From Atrina japonica (lineage: Eukaryota > Mollusca > Bivalvia > Pterioida > Pinnidae), in NCBI GenBank assembly GCA_030159075.1, contig BROG01000071.1, positions 252,501-316,500 on the forward strand: a DNA stretch of 64,000 nt, written 5' to 3'. Below, piece by piece: positions 13,087 through 23,596 of this stretch (position 1 is its first letter; each line of letters opens with the position of its first letter). The notes below the pieces were generated by a model. The model saw only the letters and a list, made by a program, of their open reading frames with translations, had not been told where the DNA came from and did not search any database. The translations under genes and the position numbers were made by a program.

Positions 13087-13169
13087 CATCGATGATATCC
13101 AATTCTTTCAACAGAATGAATGCACCTTTTTCACGTGTACGGCATTTTTTTTTTTTTATTTTTTGCCTC

Positions 13170-13201
<32 letters not shown>

Positions 13202-13717
13202 AAACAACTAGTCGCTCCTTTTTGAAAATTAAGGATATATCCCTGATAAGTCTGTCGATGGAATGTGTTAATGGAATATTTGGCCGTAATAAAAATATGA
13301 AAATGAACTGTACGGGCCTTTAAAATTGGTCATTTCTGTGAAGCATACCAAGATGGACCATGGGGAAACGATGGATTTGTGTCTGGAAGCTAGAGAATCT
13401 GTCACTGGGCTTTCGAATTAATCTACCAACAAATATTTTTAACGATAAAGAGGTTATAATTCAATGTCTGGAAGATAATAGGCCAAAATTCTGCCCTGAT
13501 TTTATTTATTTTTTTGCTGATCCAAACTTCTTTTAAGAAGGGTAATCGGTGTGATTTACAAGCGGATTACTAGGCGTATCTTCACGTCTGGATGCGTGAC
13601 CCCCTGATGAAATATTGCCTCACAATTAATCAAACACTTAATGTCACCAGCCTAACAAACACTTGCCTTTTAAACAAAATCCTAATGTTGTGAATGTTTA
13701 TTGCATGATCAATAGAG
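13087..13717. other. non-coding stretch with poly-C/poly-A run
   Basis: A run of about 20 C followed by 13 A lies at 13170-13204 and creates false Pro/Lys frames. The rest shows nothing recognisable. Confidence 0.5.
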
Positions 13718-15052
13718 AAAAATCTCAGATACCAAAGTATAAATCAATTAGAATGTCCAGGACATAGATACAAATCCGGGTAAAAATGGACAAACACGGA
13801 CCTCTGGAAACCAAGAGGTGGGATCAGGTGCCATGGAGGAGTAAGCATCTTCCCTGTCGACCGGTCACACCCGCCGTGAGTCCAAAGTCAAAGTCCAGTA
13901 AAACACGTGAGCGAGTGTATCCCGTCGTCACAATTGGTACCAGACGTCTCAACAATACTGCCAAACCAAAAGGCAACTCAACACTTTTCACTTAGTGAAA
14001 TCACGAGTAGTTGCAAAGAAGACTAATTATACGCGACCGTAAAACTTGCGGAACGTTGACATTAAACACGGTTTTCCGACATCCCCTGTGTCAATAATTT
14101 GTCAGTGAGTAGTTTACCTCTGTATATGAAATCTTCATATGTTTGTGCACGCCCTGGCATATCGGCATCATTTGTGAAATATAAACTCCATATGCAGGTG
14201 ACTAGAGGTATATTACTACTTAAATGTGGGAAAATTTACGATGGGAAAGCCGAAATCGTCGCGTTTTTCGTATAGCTTCGTAGCTAATTTCCCGTCTGTG
14301 TTTAATGTAAGTAAAATGTCCTAAGTATGAAAACGTGTGTGCTTGATTCTGTTGTATCTTTAATTTTCTAGTTCGCTGGGTATATATCGCATTGACATAT
14401 GTATGAAAACTGTCATTATTAATTGACAAAACGTCCTCGATATATCTAAATGTCAAATTAAAAGACACCGCTAGCTTTTTCTTCTTTTGATTCAGCAGTT
14501 TCTGAATGAAGTCTGCTTCGTATGAATAAAGGAACAGGGTCGCCAATAAAGGAGCACAATTGGTTCCCATGGGAATGCCGACAGTTTTGTTGAAAGACCA
14601 CGTCTCCGAACATTACAAAATATATTTTCTCTATTAGAAATTCCAGCATTGTTTTTTATATCAACTTCAGTATTATTTATGTGTAGAAATCAGAGTGGTG
14701 TTTGACAAAATAAGTTTCCTGATAGCCAATAACTAGGTATTTAAATTTTTCGGTACCACCTTTAGTGAAAAAGCGGTTTGTCTAATGATGCTGAAAATCT
14801 TTCTTTTATTTTTTTATGTGGAATAGTAGTGTAAAGAGTAGAGAAGTCATAAGTGTTTTGATACTGGTGAATTCGAGAAAAATTGTGTGCCCTTCAAATT
14901 TTCTTAAAGCTGTTTAGAATTTTTAAGTATCCACATCTGATTTACACCACTTCTGGAATAAGCAATTGTACAGTATTGTTGAAGTTTCTCCTTAACGGCT
15001 GTCAATATCTTAGTAAGGAGTAAAGATAAAGGTTTGGTAGAACATTTGCTGA
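13718..15052 (-). mobile_element. PLE copy 2
   Basis: Minus-strand copy. It starts (5') within the SKCSTKPLSLLLTK block near 15052 and runs through VNQMWILKNSKQ, the palm with MGTNCAPLLATLF and RYIEDVL (14220-14649), and the 3' region to the tail near 13718 (ctcagataccaaagtataaa). Catalytic YIDD is YIED here, the frame is broken near 14460-14580 and near 14920, and the N-terminal half is missing. It is a dead, 5'-truncated copy. Confidence 0.8.
14220..14649 (-). pseudogene. reverse transcriptase remnant of PLE copy 2
   Basis: Two overlapping frames together cover the palm. The change of the first catalytic Asp to Glu (YIED) plus a frameshift between LEFLIEKIYFVMFGDVVFQQ and MGTNCAPLLATLF rule out activity. 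Confidence 0.75.
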
Positions 15053-15231
15053 AATGTGAGACTTTGAAAAGTTGACACTGTTTCAAAAGTTGGCAATGTT
15101 TGAAAAGTTGTTTGAAAAAGTATTTTTAGTATTAAACTATCAAACTTTACTTTGGTGTTGTTGTTGATATAAAGCAGGTGGATGTGAATAGTAGGTGTCC
15201 ATTTATACAGTTTGATCTCAAGTACACGTAT

Positions 15232-16250
15232 CATGACTACTCTCGATTCTAAAGATCATGGAAATTTTTACATGACTCTACTTAGTGATGCTAGTTTAAA
15301 GGTCTTTCCTGATAATTCCTTAACAGAATTCAAATCTCATTTACCTCAAGCTTTAAGTATGATTGATTGTGAGTGCGAAGTAGTTTTGGGTGAATGGATC
15401 TTTCCCAACTTAATAGAATCGATAGGATTGAATAATAATTACATAGATGTCCTGGTTCCCGTTCACGTTCCATTGGAATCCATCGTTACTCCTAAAGATC
15501 CCCGGGACCCCCTCCCAAGAAAAAGGAAATGAAATATCGGCAACATGATCGTTTTACTATAGAATTGATAAAGAAGAGCACGTCTTCTTTGATGATCCAC
15601 AATTTGACCATGTCATCTCTAAAACAGATACGAAGTCGGGAATCGCTTTCGTAGGAAACATTTAGAGATTTAAATTTCGGTCGGGGTTTTATGCGTCTCC
15701 TACTGCTTTAAAAGAAGAGATGAATGTCATTGAAGAAGTCTCACATAACATACTATTCATTTAAGGTATGACCCAGCTTTAGATCGATTTGTGATTCAGT
15801 TAAAGGCGATCCATCTATACAGTTCCCTTTTTATTACGTTTTCCAAGTCTACTAGGTTATAAACTCGGCTTTGAAGTGAAATGGATATGCCTGAGGAATG
15901 ACTAAATTTGTTCTACGTCATCACACATGCCCACGTTATCCACCGATTTAAATATTGGTATCAAAATGCTATCTATATCTACAGATTAACAGTTACTCGA
16001 AATTCACAGTTATAGGTTCACAATCGTTACCCGTTATTACGCGTGGTCCCTTGTTTTAAACGGGTCGATCGCTCAAGTCATCAACATTGGGGAACCTTAT
16101 CAATCAATTATGTGGGTATTAAATAAAAAGTATTTTGATTACCATTGAAATACATTGATGAGATGACATGGGGATGTAAAGTTCATTTTCTAGTGACGAA
16201 AAGTGATTCCCAAACTTCATTTTTCGTCGTGTGATTCAAACATCAGTGCA
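15232..16250 (+). pseudogene. Polinton/Maverick-like virion-protein remnant
   Basis: An open frame of about 100 codons begins at the ATG at 15233 and carries a FY-T-L-S-x-S-x-K-x-FPDN pattern followed by a hydrophobic GEW-x-FPN segment. I associate this N-terminal signature with a virion-protein family of Polinton/Maverick-type elements. The frame breaks at about 15530. Further downstream (16040-16250), in shifted frames with stops, there are traces of the conserved C-terminal IEI-DD-G and KLHFRR-like ends of the same family. It is a decayed single-gene remnant. No polymerase, integrase or ATPase gene is seen nearby. The family assignment is from memory of motifs and is moderate. Confidence 0.45.
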
Positions 16251-16316
16251 TTCACAGGACCTTGGTTCAGCTGATGTCCGAGAGTCATCGTGTCAACATC
16301 TTGTATTTGACATCTA

Positions 16317-16730
16317 TCAATAGGAAACCATCGAAAAGAGAAATGAAATGAGAAAAGACGTGAGAAAAGAAGAGATGAGAAGACCAAAGGGGTTGAAAGG
16401 AGAGAAACAGATAGAAGAGAAACAGAGAGAAGAAGAACAGAGAAAAAGAATGGGGGAACGTTGGAAAAGACAGAAGGACAGAGTCAAGAAAAGACAAAAG
16501 ACAGAGTAAAAAAAGACAGAAGGACAGAGATATAAGGGAGATTGAAAAAAAAAATAACAGGGACAACTGGGAGAGAGAAAAAAGGGGGGACGTCCACGAA
16601 AAGTATTCGTAGAGAGAAAAAACGAAGAGAAAAAAGGACAAATGGACGGGAGTGAAAAGAAAGAGAGGGACGACCACGGAAATGGGAACACGAAGAAATA
16701 CCTCATGATGCTGCCTTCCTATCAACATTA
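16317..16730. repeat. purine-rich low-complexity tract
   Basis: About 400 bp are almost entirely A and G on the plus strand (gagaaaagac, agaagaacagagaaaaag type words). The two long minus-strand frames are Phe/Ser/Leu-rich consequences of this strand asymmetry, not genes. Confidence 0.9.
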
Positions 16731-17229
16731 CAGAAAATAGAGAGATGAAGAACCATTACAGCTAGCCTTAAAGAAATTGAAGGATAAACAACATCCAGAA
16801 ATCAGAACATCGTATATGGGTTTACGAATAAAAGCCTTCCCCCCAGAACTCATCCTTGTTTCATTTGTGGTGAAGTTAGTCCCTCCTACATGTACTTAGA
16901 ATAACGATGTCGTCGACGTCAACATCAACATTAAAGTAGAAAATGAGAACAAAAATAGACACGTCTCCGTCTCATCAAAACCGGAACAATGATGTAAATG
17001 TCATCAGTCGTGTAATTGGGCCTATGAACGTCATGAGCCAAGGGTAAACAGAACTTGATGCTCAAGAAGGGAGGAAAACCAACCAAGAAAGTGAAAGTGG
17101 AAACCGAACAGAATTGACGGTGTGATTTTGTAACTAGGAAGAGCATTGGTACTGTTATAATGGTTACAGCGTCAAAGGAATCCGAACCGACCCATCTAGG
17201 ACAAAAGCTGACGTTCTTTTGCTTTTATG
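16731..17229. other. non-coding stretch
   Basis: It may be the continuation of the Polinton-like insertion, since it lies between that remnant and PLE copy 3. No protein match is recognisable. Confidence 0.4.
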
Positions 17230-18155
17230 GCCATCAGGTGCCATGGAGGAGTAACCATCCCCGGTCGACCGGCCACACCCACAGGCAAATCCAAATAAGA
17301 TACGTGAGTAACGAATCCTCGTAACAATTGGTACAGACGTACCGACCGTAAAAACATTTCACTTAGAGATACAAAGTAATTTGCAAAAACGCGGATTTTC
17401 GATATTCCTGTTTCAATAATTTGTCAGTGATTAGTTTACATCTGTATATGAAATGTTCATATGTTTAACACGTCCTGGCATATCAGATCATGGTGAAACA
17501 TAAACACTATATGCGGGTCAGTGTGGGATATTAATACTTAAATGTGGAAAATTACGATGGGAAGCCGAAATCTTTGCGTTTGTCGTATAGCTTAGTTACC
17601 AATTTCCCATCTGTGTCAATAGTAAATAGGATGTCTAAGTATGAAGCGTGCGTGCTTGATTCTGTTTCATCTTTAATTACTAGTCGTATTGACATATGAA
17701 TGAAAATTGTCATTATTAATTGACAAAACGTCGTCGATGTATTTAAATGTCAAATTAAAGTTCTTTGCTAGCTTTTTCTTTTTCTTTTCTTTTTTTTATT
17801 TATTGACCTTTTTTTTGATTCAGCAGTTTCTGATTGAACTCTGCTTTATATGAAAAAAGGAACAGGTTGGTCAGTAAAGTAGCACAATTAGTTTCCATAG
17901 GAATGCCGGCAGTTTGTTGAAAGACCACGTCTCCGAACATTACAAATATATTGTCTGTCAGACATTCAAGCATCTTTTTCAAATCAACTTCAGTGCATTT
18001 ATGTGTAGAATCAGAATGGTGTTTGACAAAATAAGTATCATGATAATTAATCATTAGATATTTAAATTTAGAATGGTTGCCTATGATGCTAAAAAGTTTC
18101 TCTTTTATATTTTTATGTGGAATTGTTGTGTAAAGAATAGAGAAGTATGTTTTAA

Positions 18156-18866
18156 AGACATAGTATCTACGATTTCCTCAAATATTTCAATCTCAATTGT
18201 TTGGGTCAAATATGTTAATATTTGGAGATAAAAAACGAAAAATTGTTGAATTAAAACACATAGAAGTATAGTTTTATTGTATTTCACAACTTTCCACGTT
18301 TTTTTATTTTTTGTTTCGGTACGACAAAAATTCGTTTGCAAGCCCGCCCATATTCATATAACCTTAGCGTGACCTGTATTTGCGCATGCGCATCGTTTCC
18401 ATTGTTGATAGTGAAATAGCATGGCGTTCCCCAAAGCAAAAACAAATCGTGGCCGACCTGTTTAAATTGACAGATTCAGCTAGAAAAAGAAATCGGAAAG
18501 AAGTTCTGGCGAAAATACAACAAGACCAAGATAAATATTGGAAAGGAGCATGATCGATGGATAAGCCTCAAGGACCGTCTAAATGTAGGATCCTCAAAAT
18601 ATAATCAACACGTGCTTACCTCAGCACCCATTGATTGATATCGATACGATCTAGGTCACTTGCGTGTGCTTCTGGGATTGGTTTCTGTGCATAATTTAAT
18701 GAGTTTGATTCTTACAGACGACGACAACTAAATCAGCATTTATCCGTTAATTACGCTAATTATACAAAAAAGTGTCGACGTGGAAGATCATTATTCAGTC
18801 ATATCTTCGATATTTCCGCAAAATTGCCGACTAAAAAAAATAACCATTTTCATAGATACTATGTCT
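18156..18866. mobile_element. TTAA-flanked MITE (piggyBac-type target) inside PLE copy 3
   Basis: The 711 bp element begins agacatagtatctacga and ends tcatagatactatgtct, giving inverted termini of about 15 bp. It is flanked on both sides by ttaa (18152-18155 and 18867-18870). Comparison with PLE copy 2 supports an insertion: joining the flanks gives gttttaatactg where copy 2 has gttttgatactg. TTAA duplication is typical of piggyBac-family transposases. No transposase is encoded, so it is non-autonomous. Confidence 0.8.
18421..18650 (+). pseudogene. captured coding fragment inside the MITE
   Basis: From an ATG at 18421 the frames give MAFPKAKTNRGRPV, then (one frame over) LTDSARKRNRKEVLAK, then (another shift) DRWISLKDRLNVGSS. 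The succession RGRP, a basic helix, and RW-x-SLK-x-RL resembles the N-terminus of uncharacterised invertebrate nuclear proteins. It suggests that a host or transposon exon was captured by the element and then decayed. The match is from pattern memory. Confidence 0.4.
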
Positions 18867-19253
18867 TTAATACTGTGCATTTGGGAAAAATAATGTGCCT
18901 TCAAATTTTCTAAATATTGTTTAGAATTTTTAAGTATCCACATCTGATTTACACCGATTCTATATATAGAAATGGTAGCTCAAAATCAGTATCGGTTATA
19001 GGTACATCAAAAGAGCGTAATACGGACACGTGATTTTGAAGGATCTCGTCCTTTGAAAGTGACCTACGTGTGTATGTAGCATTACCAGAATTTGTATTGA
19101 ACCCTAGTTCTAATAAACAATTACAGTAATGTGCCTTATAAATAAAAATATATTATTGGAGGCTTGTCTGCAGGGAATAGTACATATTGGTCATGTAATC
19201 TATTTAGCTCGGTTACTACTTCTGGATCACTGAATAGAGGGATAACGTAGCAT

Positions 19254-19434
19254 CATGTTTCTTAGAATATCTAAGGCACAAGTTAGAAAATAAAACTTTA
19301 AAGATGGAATTACCAATATTGGCAAAAGTCAACTTCATGTATCTTAGAAAAACCTCAGGGTTAAACTTAGAGAAAATACAATTAATCAAGGTCACAATCA
19401 GTGAAATTTTTCATTCAGTACAGCTAACGTAAGC

Positions 19435-19480
<46 letters not shown>

Positions 19481-20040
19481 ATTAATATATTATTATATAT
19501 GTATAACCGATATATATCTCTAGTCTTTTTATATGCCAAGTTATGTTTTTGCTGTGTGTATGTGTGTGTTGTGTACAAATTTGTGAACACGATAACATAT
19601 TGGTGCGTCTTGTCTTTTTATTTTCCATAGTTCTGTTTTCGGCCTGATGGAGCGTAAGTTTGGATATAGTGAATTACGATATTGTTGACGAGTCGACCCG
19701 TGTATGGGGCCTTATCGATGGCTGTTAACACCAATGGGCCTTTACAAATTGGGTGTAGTTTGGAGCTACTCAGAAAGATTCAAGATGATTCTAGCTGACG
19801 ACTTTCGCCGTGATATGAGGGTGATGAAAATATTGAGAAAGTAACTGGTTACCTCAAGGTCGGAAGCACAGTAGGGTGTGAAATGAGACTTTACGGGGTT
19901 TAGTAGAAACGTTCGGGGGCGAGGTGACGTCATCTAGACTGATTGAGGAAAGTCCCTTACAACGTACTTTGAGAGAATTGAGCCGTACTTTGAGATCATA
20001 AGATCATAACAGCAGAAATACGTTGATTTATAAATTACAG
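19254..20040. other. intron sequence with (TA)n
   Basis: A ta repeat lies at 19440-19500. The remainder shows no recognised feature. Confidence 0.5.
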
Positions 20041-20143
20041 GCGGCAACGGAAGGGTCTCAATGCGCAGTGAAAATGTCAATAAGAGATAGGCTAAACACA
20101 AAATTATCTGAAGTGAACATGAAGATTGACATTGCTGTCATTG
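20041..20143 (+). CDS. GTPase gene exon 4 (leads into the P-loop)
   Basis: Acceptor ttataaattacag; 34 codons plus one base. The end reads SEVNMKIDIAVIG, the hydrophobic beta strand that precedes a P-loop. The donor gtttgt is the same unusual word used by exons 2 and 3. Starting phase 0 fits exon 3, and ending phase 1 fits the acceptor at 20848. Confidence 0.65.
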
Positions 20144-20362
20144 GTTTGTTATTGAATATTTCATTTTCCTATTCAGACTTGAATGTTTTGTAATTCACAC
20201 TTGTATTAAGTGCATTAAGGTCCATTCAAACATAATATTCTGTTAACTTTTAATAAAGTCCATCTTTCTATACAACTACTTTTGTCTTTTTCCCTTGACT
20301 GTAATATTTCACTTAACTTCTTAGCAAACATCGGTATCACCTATACGCACTACAAATATAAA

Positions 20363-20441
20363 AACCTCAGATACCAAAGTGTAAATCAATAGAATGTCCA
20401 GGACATAGATTACAAATTCCGATAAAAATGGACAAACACGG
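20363..20441 (-). mobile_element. solo PLE 3' tail
   Basis: Contains ctcagataccaaagtgtaaa, tcaatagaatgtccagg and aaaaatggacaaacacgg, the minus-strand form of the terminal 80 bp of the PLE copies, with no coding part. A repeat A copy with the hammerhead-like end lies 135 bp away on the same strand. Confidence 0.75.
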
Positions 20442-20574
20442 ACAAAATAATTTATATTACGTTTGTGATTTAGTGTGTTGACTTTATAAGTTTTAACTTT
20501 TTTTAATTAAAATAATTTAAACTTATGACACATTTTATATATATCAATCTAAAATATAATAAAAACATAATACC

Positions 20575-20815
20575 AAAGATATAATGCTCAAGGACGATAT
20601 CGGTTTTCTGTCAATTAGACTTCATCAGTTTAAACTCAATTAATTTAGAGAAAGTGGTATCATACAAAGGCCAAAATTAGCTTTCAAGCTACATTCCGAA
20701 CTCCGTCTATGAGTAACCACCTGTAAAAGATGATTATCTTTACCTTTAAAGAAAATTTTTGAATTCAAATGGTGTTATCAGTGCCAAATATTGCTTTAGG
20801 TCTGAGATAAACATA
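20575..20815 (-). repeat. repeat A, copy 3
   Basis: The most complete copy of the family. It ends only about 30 bp before the P-loop exon. The hammerhead-like part at 20580-20640 (minus strand) keeps CTGATGA, the same stem II (AGTCTAATTGACA) and GAAA. It has an insertion in stem III and a broken stem I, so it is probably inactive. Confidence 0.65.
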
Positions 20816-20848
20816 CGCATTAACGCAAATGATTTTCAATTGCTTTAG

Positions 20849-21122
20849 GTGCAGAGGGTGCTGGTAAAAAGTTCAAATCATCAATTGTCTTATTGGGGCA
20901 ATGTATTGCCCACCAGATTCGGCTCTGCAGCTGTACAAAGACAATCATAAGAGTCTGTAAATGATGAAAAGAGAAAGATTGTAATAAAGAAAAAAGGATG
21001 GGGACTGAGGAGCCACTGGACATCTTATATGAAGACTGAAACTGAGGAATAAGCTTACAGAAATGAACTGTGATTTGGATTCGCGCTACATTGATGTGCA
21101 TTGGCCAGTTCCTTTTCTCCAT
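20849..21122 (+). pseudogene. GTPase gene exon 5 with decayed P-loop (G1) and switch I
   Basis: The acceptor ttgctttag is followed by GTGCAGAGGGTGCTGG, which with the last base of exon 4 reads G-A-E-G-A-G-K-K. The G1 pattern is GxxxxGK[S/T], so Lys replaces the magnesium-coordinating Ser/Thr. A little later CTKTI fits switch I. The frame then shifts twice (near 20955 and 20995), with stops (tga) in the middle section, before RYIDVHWPVPFLH at the end. That ending matches the segment just before the G3 strand in related GTPases. The donor is gtaagg at 21123. Decay or indel errors are both possible. Confidence 0.6.
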
Positions 21123-21437
21123 GTAAGGATATTTATGCAAATTTATATCTCTGAATGTGTATTTTAAAGACAGATAAATGATATTTTCAGAAGTAGAATT
21201 TGAATTATTATTATGGTCCTTGTTCCTTAAACGTCATTTTAAAGTAGTATTATTTCATCATCCGGAATTCGTTACCACTTGCCATTCTCGGGTTATTTCT
21301 TTCTTTCAAATTTAACTCTTGATTTTCAAGATTCATATAAACTCGTTTTTAATTGTAATATTACTATAATCGACAAAACTGGCACAAGTATATCTCAATC
21401 TGAATTATTCTATCAAAGAACCAACATAACTCAATAT

Positions 21438-21592
21438 GGCTATGGATGATCTTGGTCTGACACCAAAAAACTTGAGAATTACTTAAGTCAAAAATTGTAC
21501 TCAACTTTGGCTAATCCTGGAATCTTATTACCTGAAGAGACCATTTTGAAAATAGTCTCAGAGTTTAGAAAATTCTCAGGTTTTATGGTTCC
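21438..21592 (+). pseudogene. unrecognised coding fragment
   Basis: An ATG at 21438 opens MAMDDLGLTPKNLRIT and then stops. One frame over, LENYLSQKLYSTLANPG and LPEETILKIVSEFRKFSG read on to about 21592, where the inverted-repeat element begins. It looks like a short coding remnant with a one-base lesion. I do not recognise it. Confidence 0.35.
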
Positions 21593-21756
21593 GGTAGCGT
21601 ATAATAATTGGTCCGGCCTAAAAATGTGTCCGGCCGGACCGATAATGTTAACATTTTTGGTCCAGGTCTCTGTAATTTTCTTCCCAATATATAAGAATAA
21701 GTCCGGAAAGATAATGGTAACATTTCGATCGGGTAAAATTTCGAAAGAAGAAGTTA

Positions 21757-21830
21757 AATATAAAAACTTCAGATACCAAAGTGTAAATCAATAGAATGGC
21801 CAGGACACAGAGACAAATCCGATATTATTC
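21757..21830 (-). mobile_element. solo PLE 3' tail inside the inverted-repeat element
   Basis: Contains ttcagataccaaagtgtaaa and tcaatagaatggccagg, the minus-strand form of the PLE tail. It is the second solo tail within 1.4 kb. Confidence 0.7.
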
Positions 21831-21839
21831 GTCACAGAC

Positions 21840-22810
21840 CTATTTTTAACCATTTTGTACACAAAAGTTCATTCTGTGACACAAAACTCAATTCTACGTC
21901 ACAAGATACAATTCTGTGCCACATTGATGGCTGAAAGGTAGGTCCAGGTCATTTTATTAGATAGTGGAATAGAGATGTCTGTTTAAATGAAGATAACGTA
22001 TTATGCTTTTGAGTACTCTGTTCACATTAATGTTCATAAATATTTCAATACAAAAATAATCGAATGCAATAACCCTGTATAAATATGTATATATATCCCG
22101 ATATAATGAGCCTGTCTCCTTTATGCGCGCCAAGCCGAGCCCAATTACGGATTATGGTTTGACTAGTACCTGACTAGGATTTATTGCAAAAAATGCATAT
22201 TACCATAAATAAATTTGATAATTTGTGTCATAAAAATGACATAGTAAGTATTATCCTGTGTCAATACGGTGTAGTATGTGCTATCATCGGTTTGTATGTG
22301 TTATTATGGGGTAGTATGTGGTAGTGTATCGATACAACACAAACAATTCCGGTTAAGGTTTCACTAGTAGATTGAACTATCTTTAATTTAGTGCTAAATT
22401 ATGTTCATTATCGAAAATGATTTGATAATTTGTGTAGAAATGACTTATAATAGTAGTATGGGGTAGTACGTGGTAGTATGGAGTAAATCGAAGCTTGCCT
22501 GATTTAAATTGAGTCAATCGTATCCTTTGTTACATGCGTGTACCATATCTGGAACACAGAATCGAAAATATGCAAATGAGTTGACAAAAATTGACTTTTG
22601 TGACACAGAATTGAATTAACCCGTCCCACATGGGAACATTTGTGAAATTTTGTTGACAAAAATCTATTTATGTTACCTATAAACTAAACAAAATTCAACT
22701 CTGTTTGACAAAATATAATTCTGTGTTTACAAAGCTTAAATAGTTCACAAAATTCAATTTTGTGCCACAAAAACTCAATCTCTGCATTGCAAAAATCAAT
22801 CTTACTTATG
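21840..22810. repeat. degenerate short-word repeats
   Basis: Two groups are present. Words like ttctgtgacacaaaactcaa recur at 21870-21930 and 22590-22800. Words like ggggtagtatgtggtagt recur at 22270-22480. Periods are irregular. Confidence 0.5.
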
Positions 22811-23596
22811 AATATGAGTCGTGAGAGATAGAGATAAGGCTTTTAGTAAGCTAAATAAAGGGATTATTTATTTACCTTTTTAATATATAACTTTGTATGG
22901 TGTGCTTGAATATGTAACAAAACTTGCATTTGACACATAATTTTATTTATATTCCAGATTTTTTAAGAAAGGTGGGAAACTATATTAACATCCACGTCTT
23001 ATAATTTAAAACGCGTGATAGAACTACTGGTAAAACAAAATAAAACAATGGGTTTTAGTTTTAAATCAGTCTGTCAACAGGTGATAACGGAAGCCATAGG
23101 CCCTGCATGCTCTCGTAAAGATAATTCCCGCCATTCTCCGAAAGCTCTATAAATATATTGTCACATTACAAAATGGTATATATTTTCAGTAGAAAGGAGA
23201 AAACGTTCATGTATTGACTCTTAATTGGAGTATGTATGTTAGAAAATGGAATTCTAGAGATTTTACCGATGTTATTCTTGTCACACCTAAAAGGAATGAA
23301 GCATTGAAGCCTACCATCTTTCCAAAGTTGCCATTTTTGTTTTTATTAATTAATACGTCGTTTAATATCTATGATAATGATACTCTACTATCCTGACCGA
23401 AAATTATAGACGGAGGCTGCCACGAAAATCTTAACATTATCGGTCCGGCCGAACACAGTTTTGAGGCCGGATCCATTATTATACGACACCGGCCCCTTTC
23501 GTTTTCATTTCCGGTTGGTTAAAAATGACGAAAGCAAAATGAACTGTTTTCCCCCGAAAATCCCTTATGAAAAGACTGTAATGACTATTATTGCAG

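Larger units (their letters stand above)
17230..19253 (-). mobile_element. PLE copy 3, interrupted by a MITE
   Basis: Minus-strand copy in two parts, 18867-19253 (5' side) and 17230-18155 (3' side), separated by a 711 bp element at 18156-18866. The 5' part covers the region before the palm. A further internal deletion near 18962 removes the block between DFELPHL and SGVNQM. The 3' part includes GIPMETNCATLLTNLF (Gly to Glu in a conserved motif) and ends before the common tail. Many stops; dead. Confidence 0.8.
21591..23492. mobile_element. 1.9 kb element with about 67 bp inverted ends
   Basis: The left arm (21591-21656) and right arm (23425-23492) are inverted copies with roughly 88% identity by eye. 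Both run ccggt, gtataataat, tccggcc, cggccggaccgataatgtta, then a T-rich end. No clear target duplication is visible and no transposase is recognised. Inside are a PLE tail, runs of words like caattctgtgccacaaaa (21870-22800), and one open frame (about 22976-23155) without homology. The class is unknown. Confidence 0.65.

Noticed and set aside
13786..13995. Frame beginning MDKHGPLETKRWDQVPW (also antisense at 31527-31724)
   Set aside because: It is the antisense of the PLE 3' untranslated region, present wherever that region is present.
16285..16728. Minus-strand frames of 147 and 129 codons that look like membrane proteins
   Set aside because: They come from a purine-only tract; Phe, Ser and Leu codons are forced by composition.
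23020..23050. ACTACTGGTAAAACAAAA as an alternative P-loop (TTGKTK)
   Set aside because: No glycine at the right spacing, a stop codon follows directly, and splice phase does not fit. The motif at 20849 fits phase and flanking sequence.
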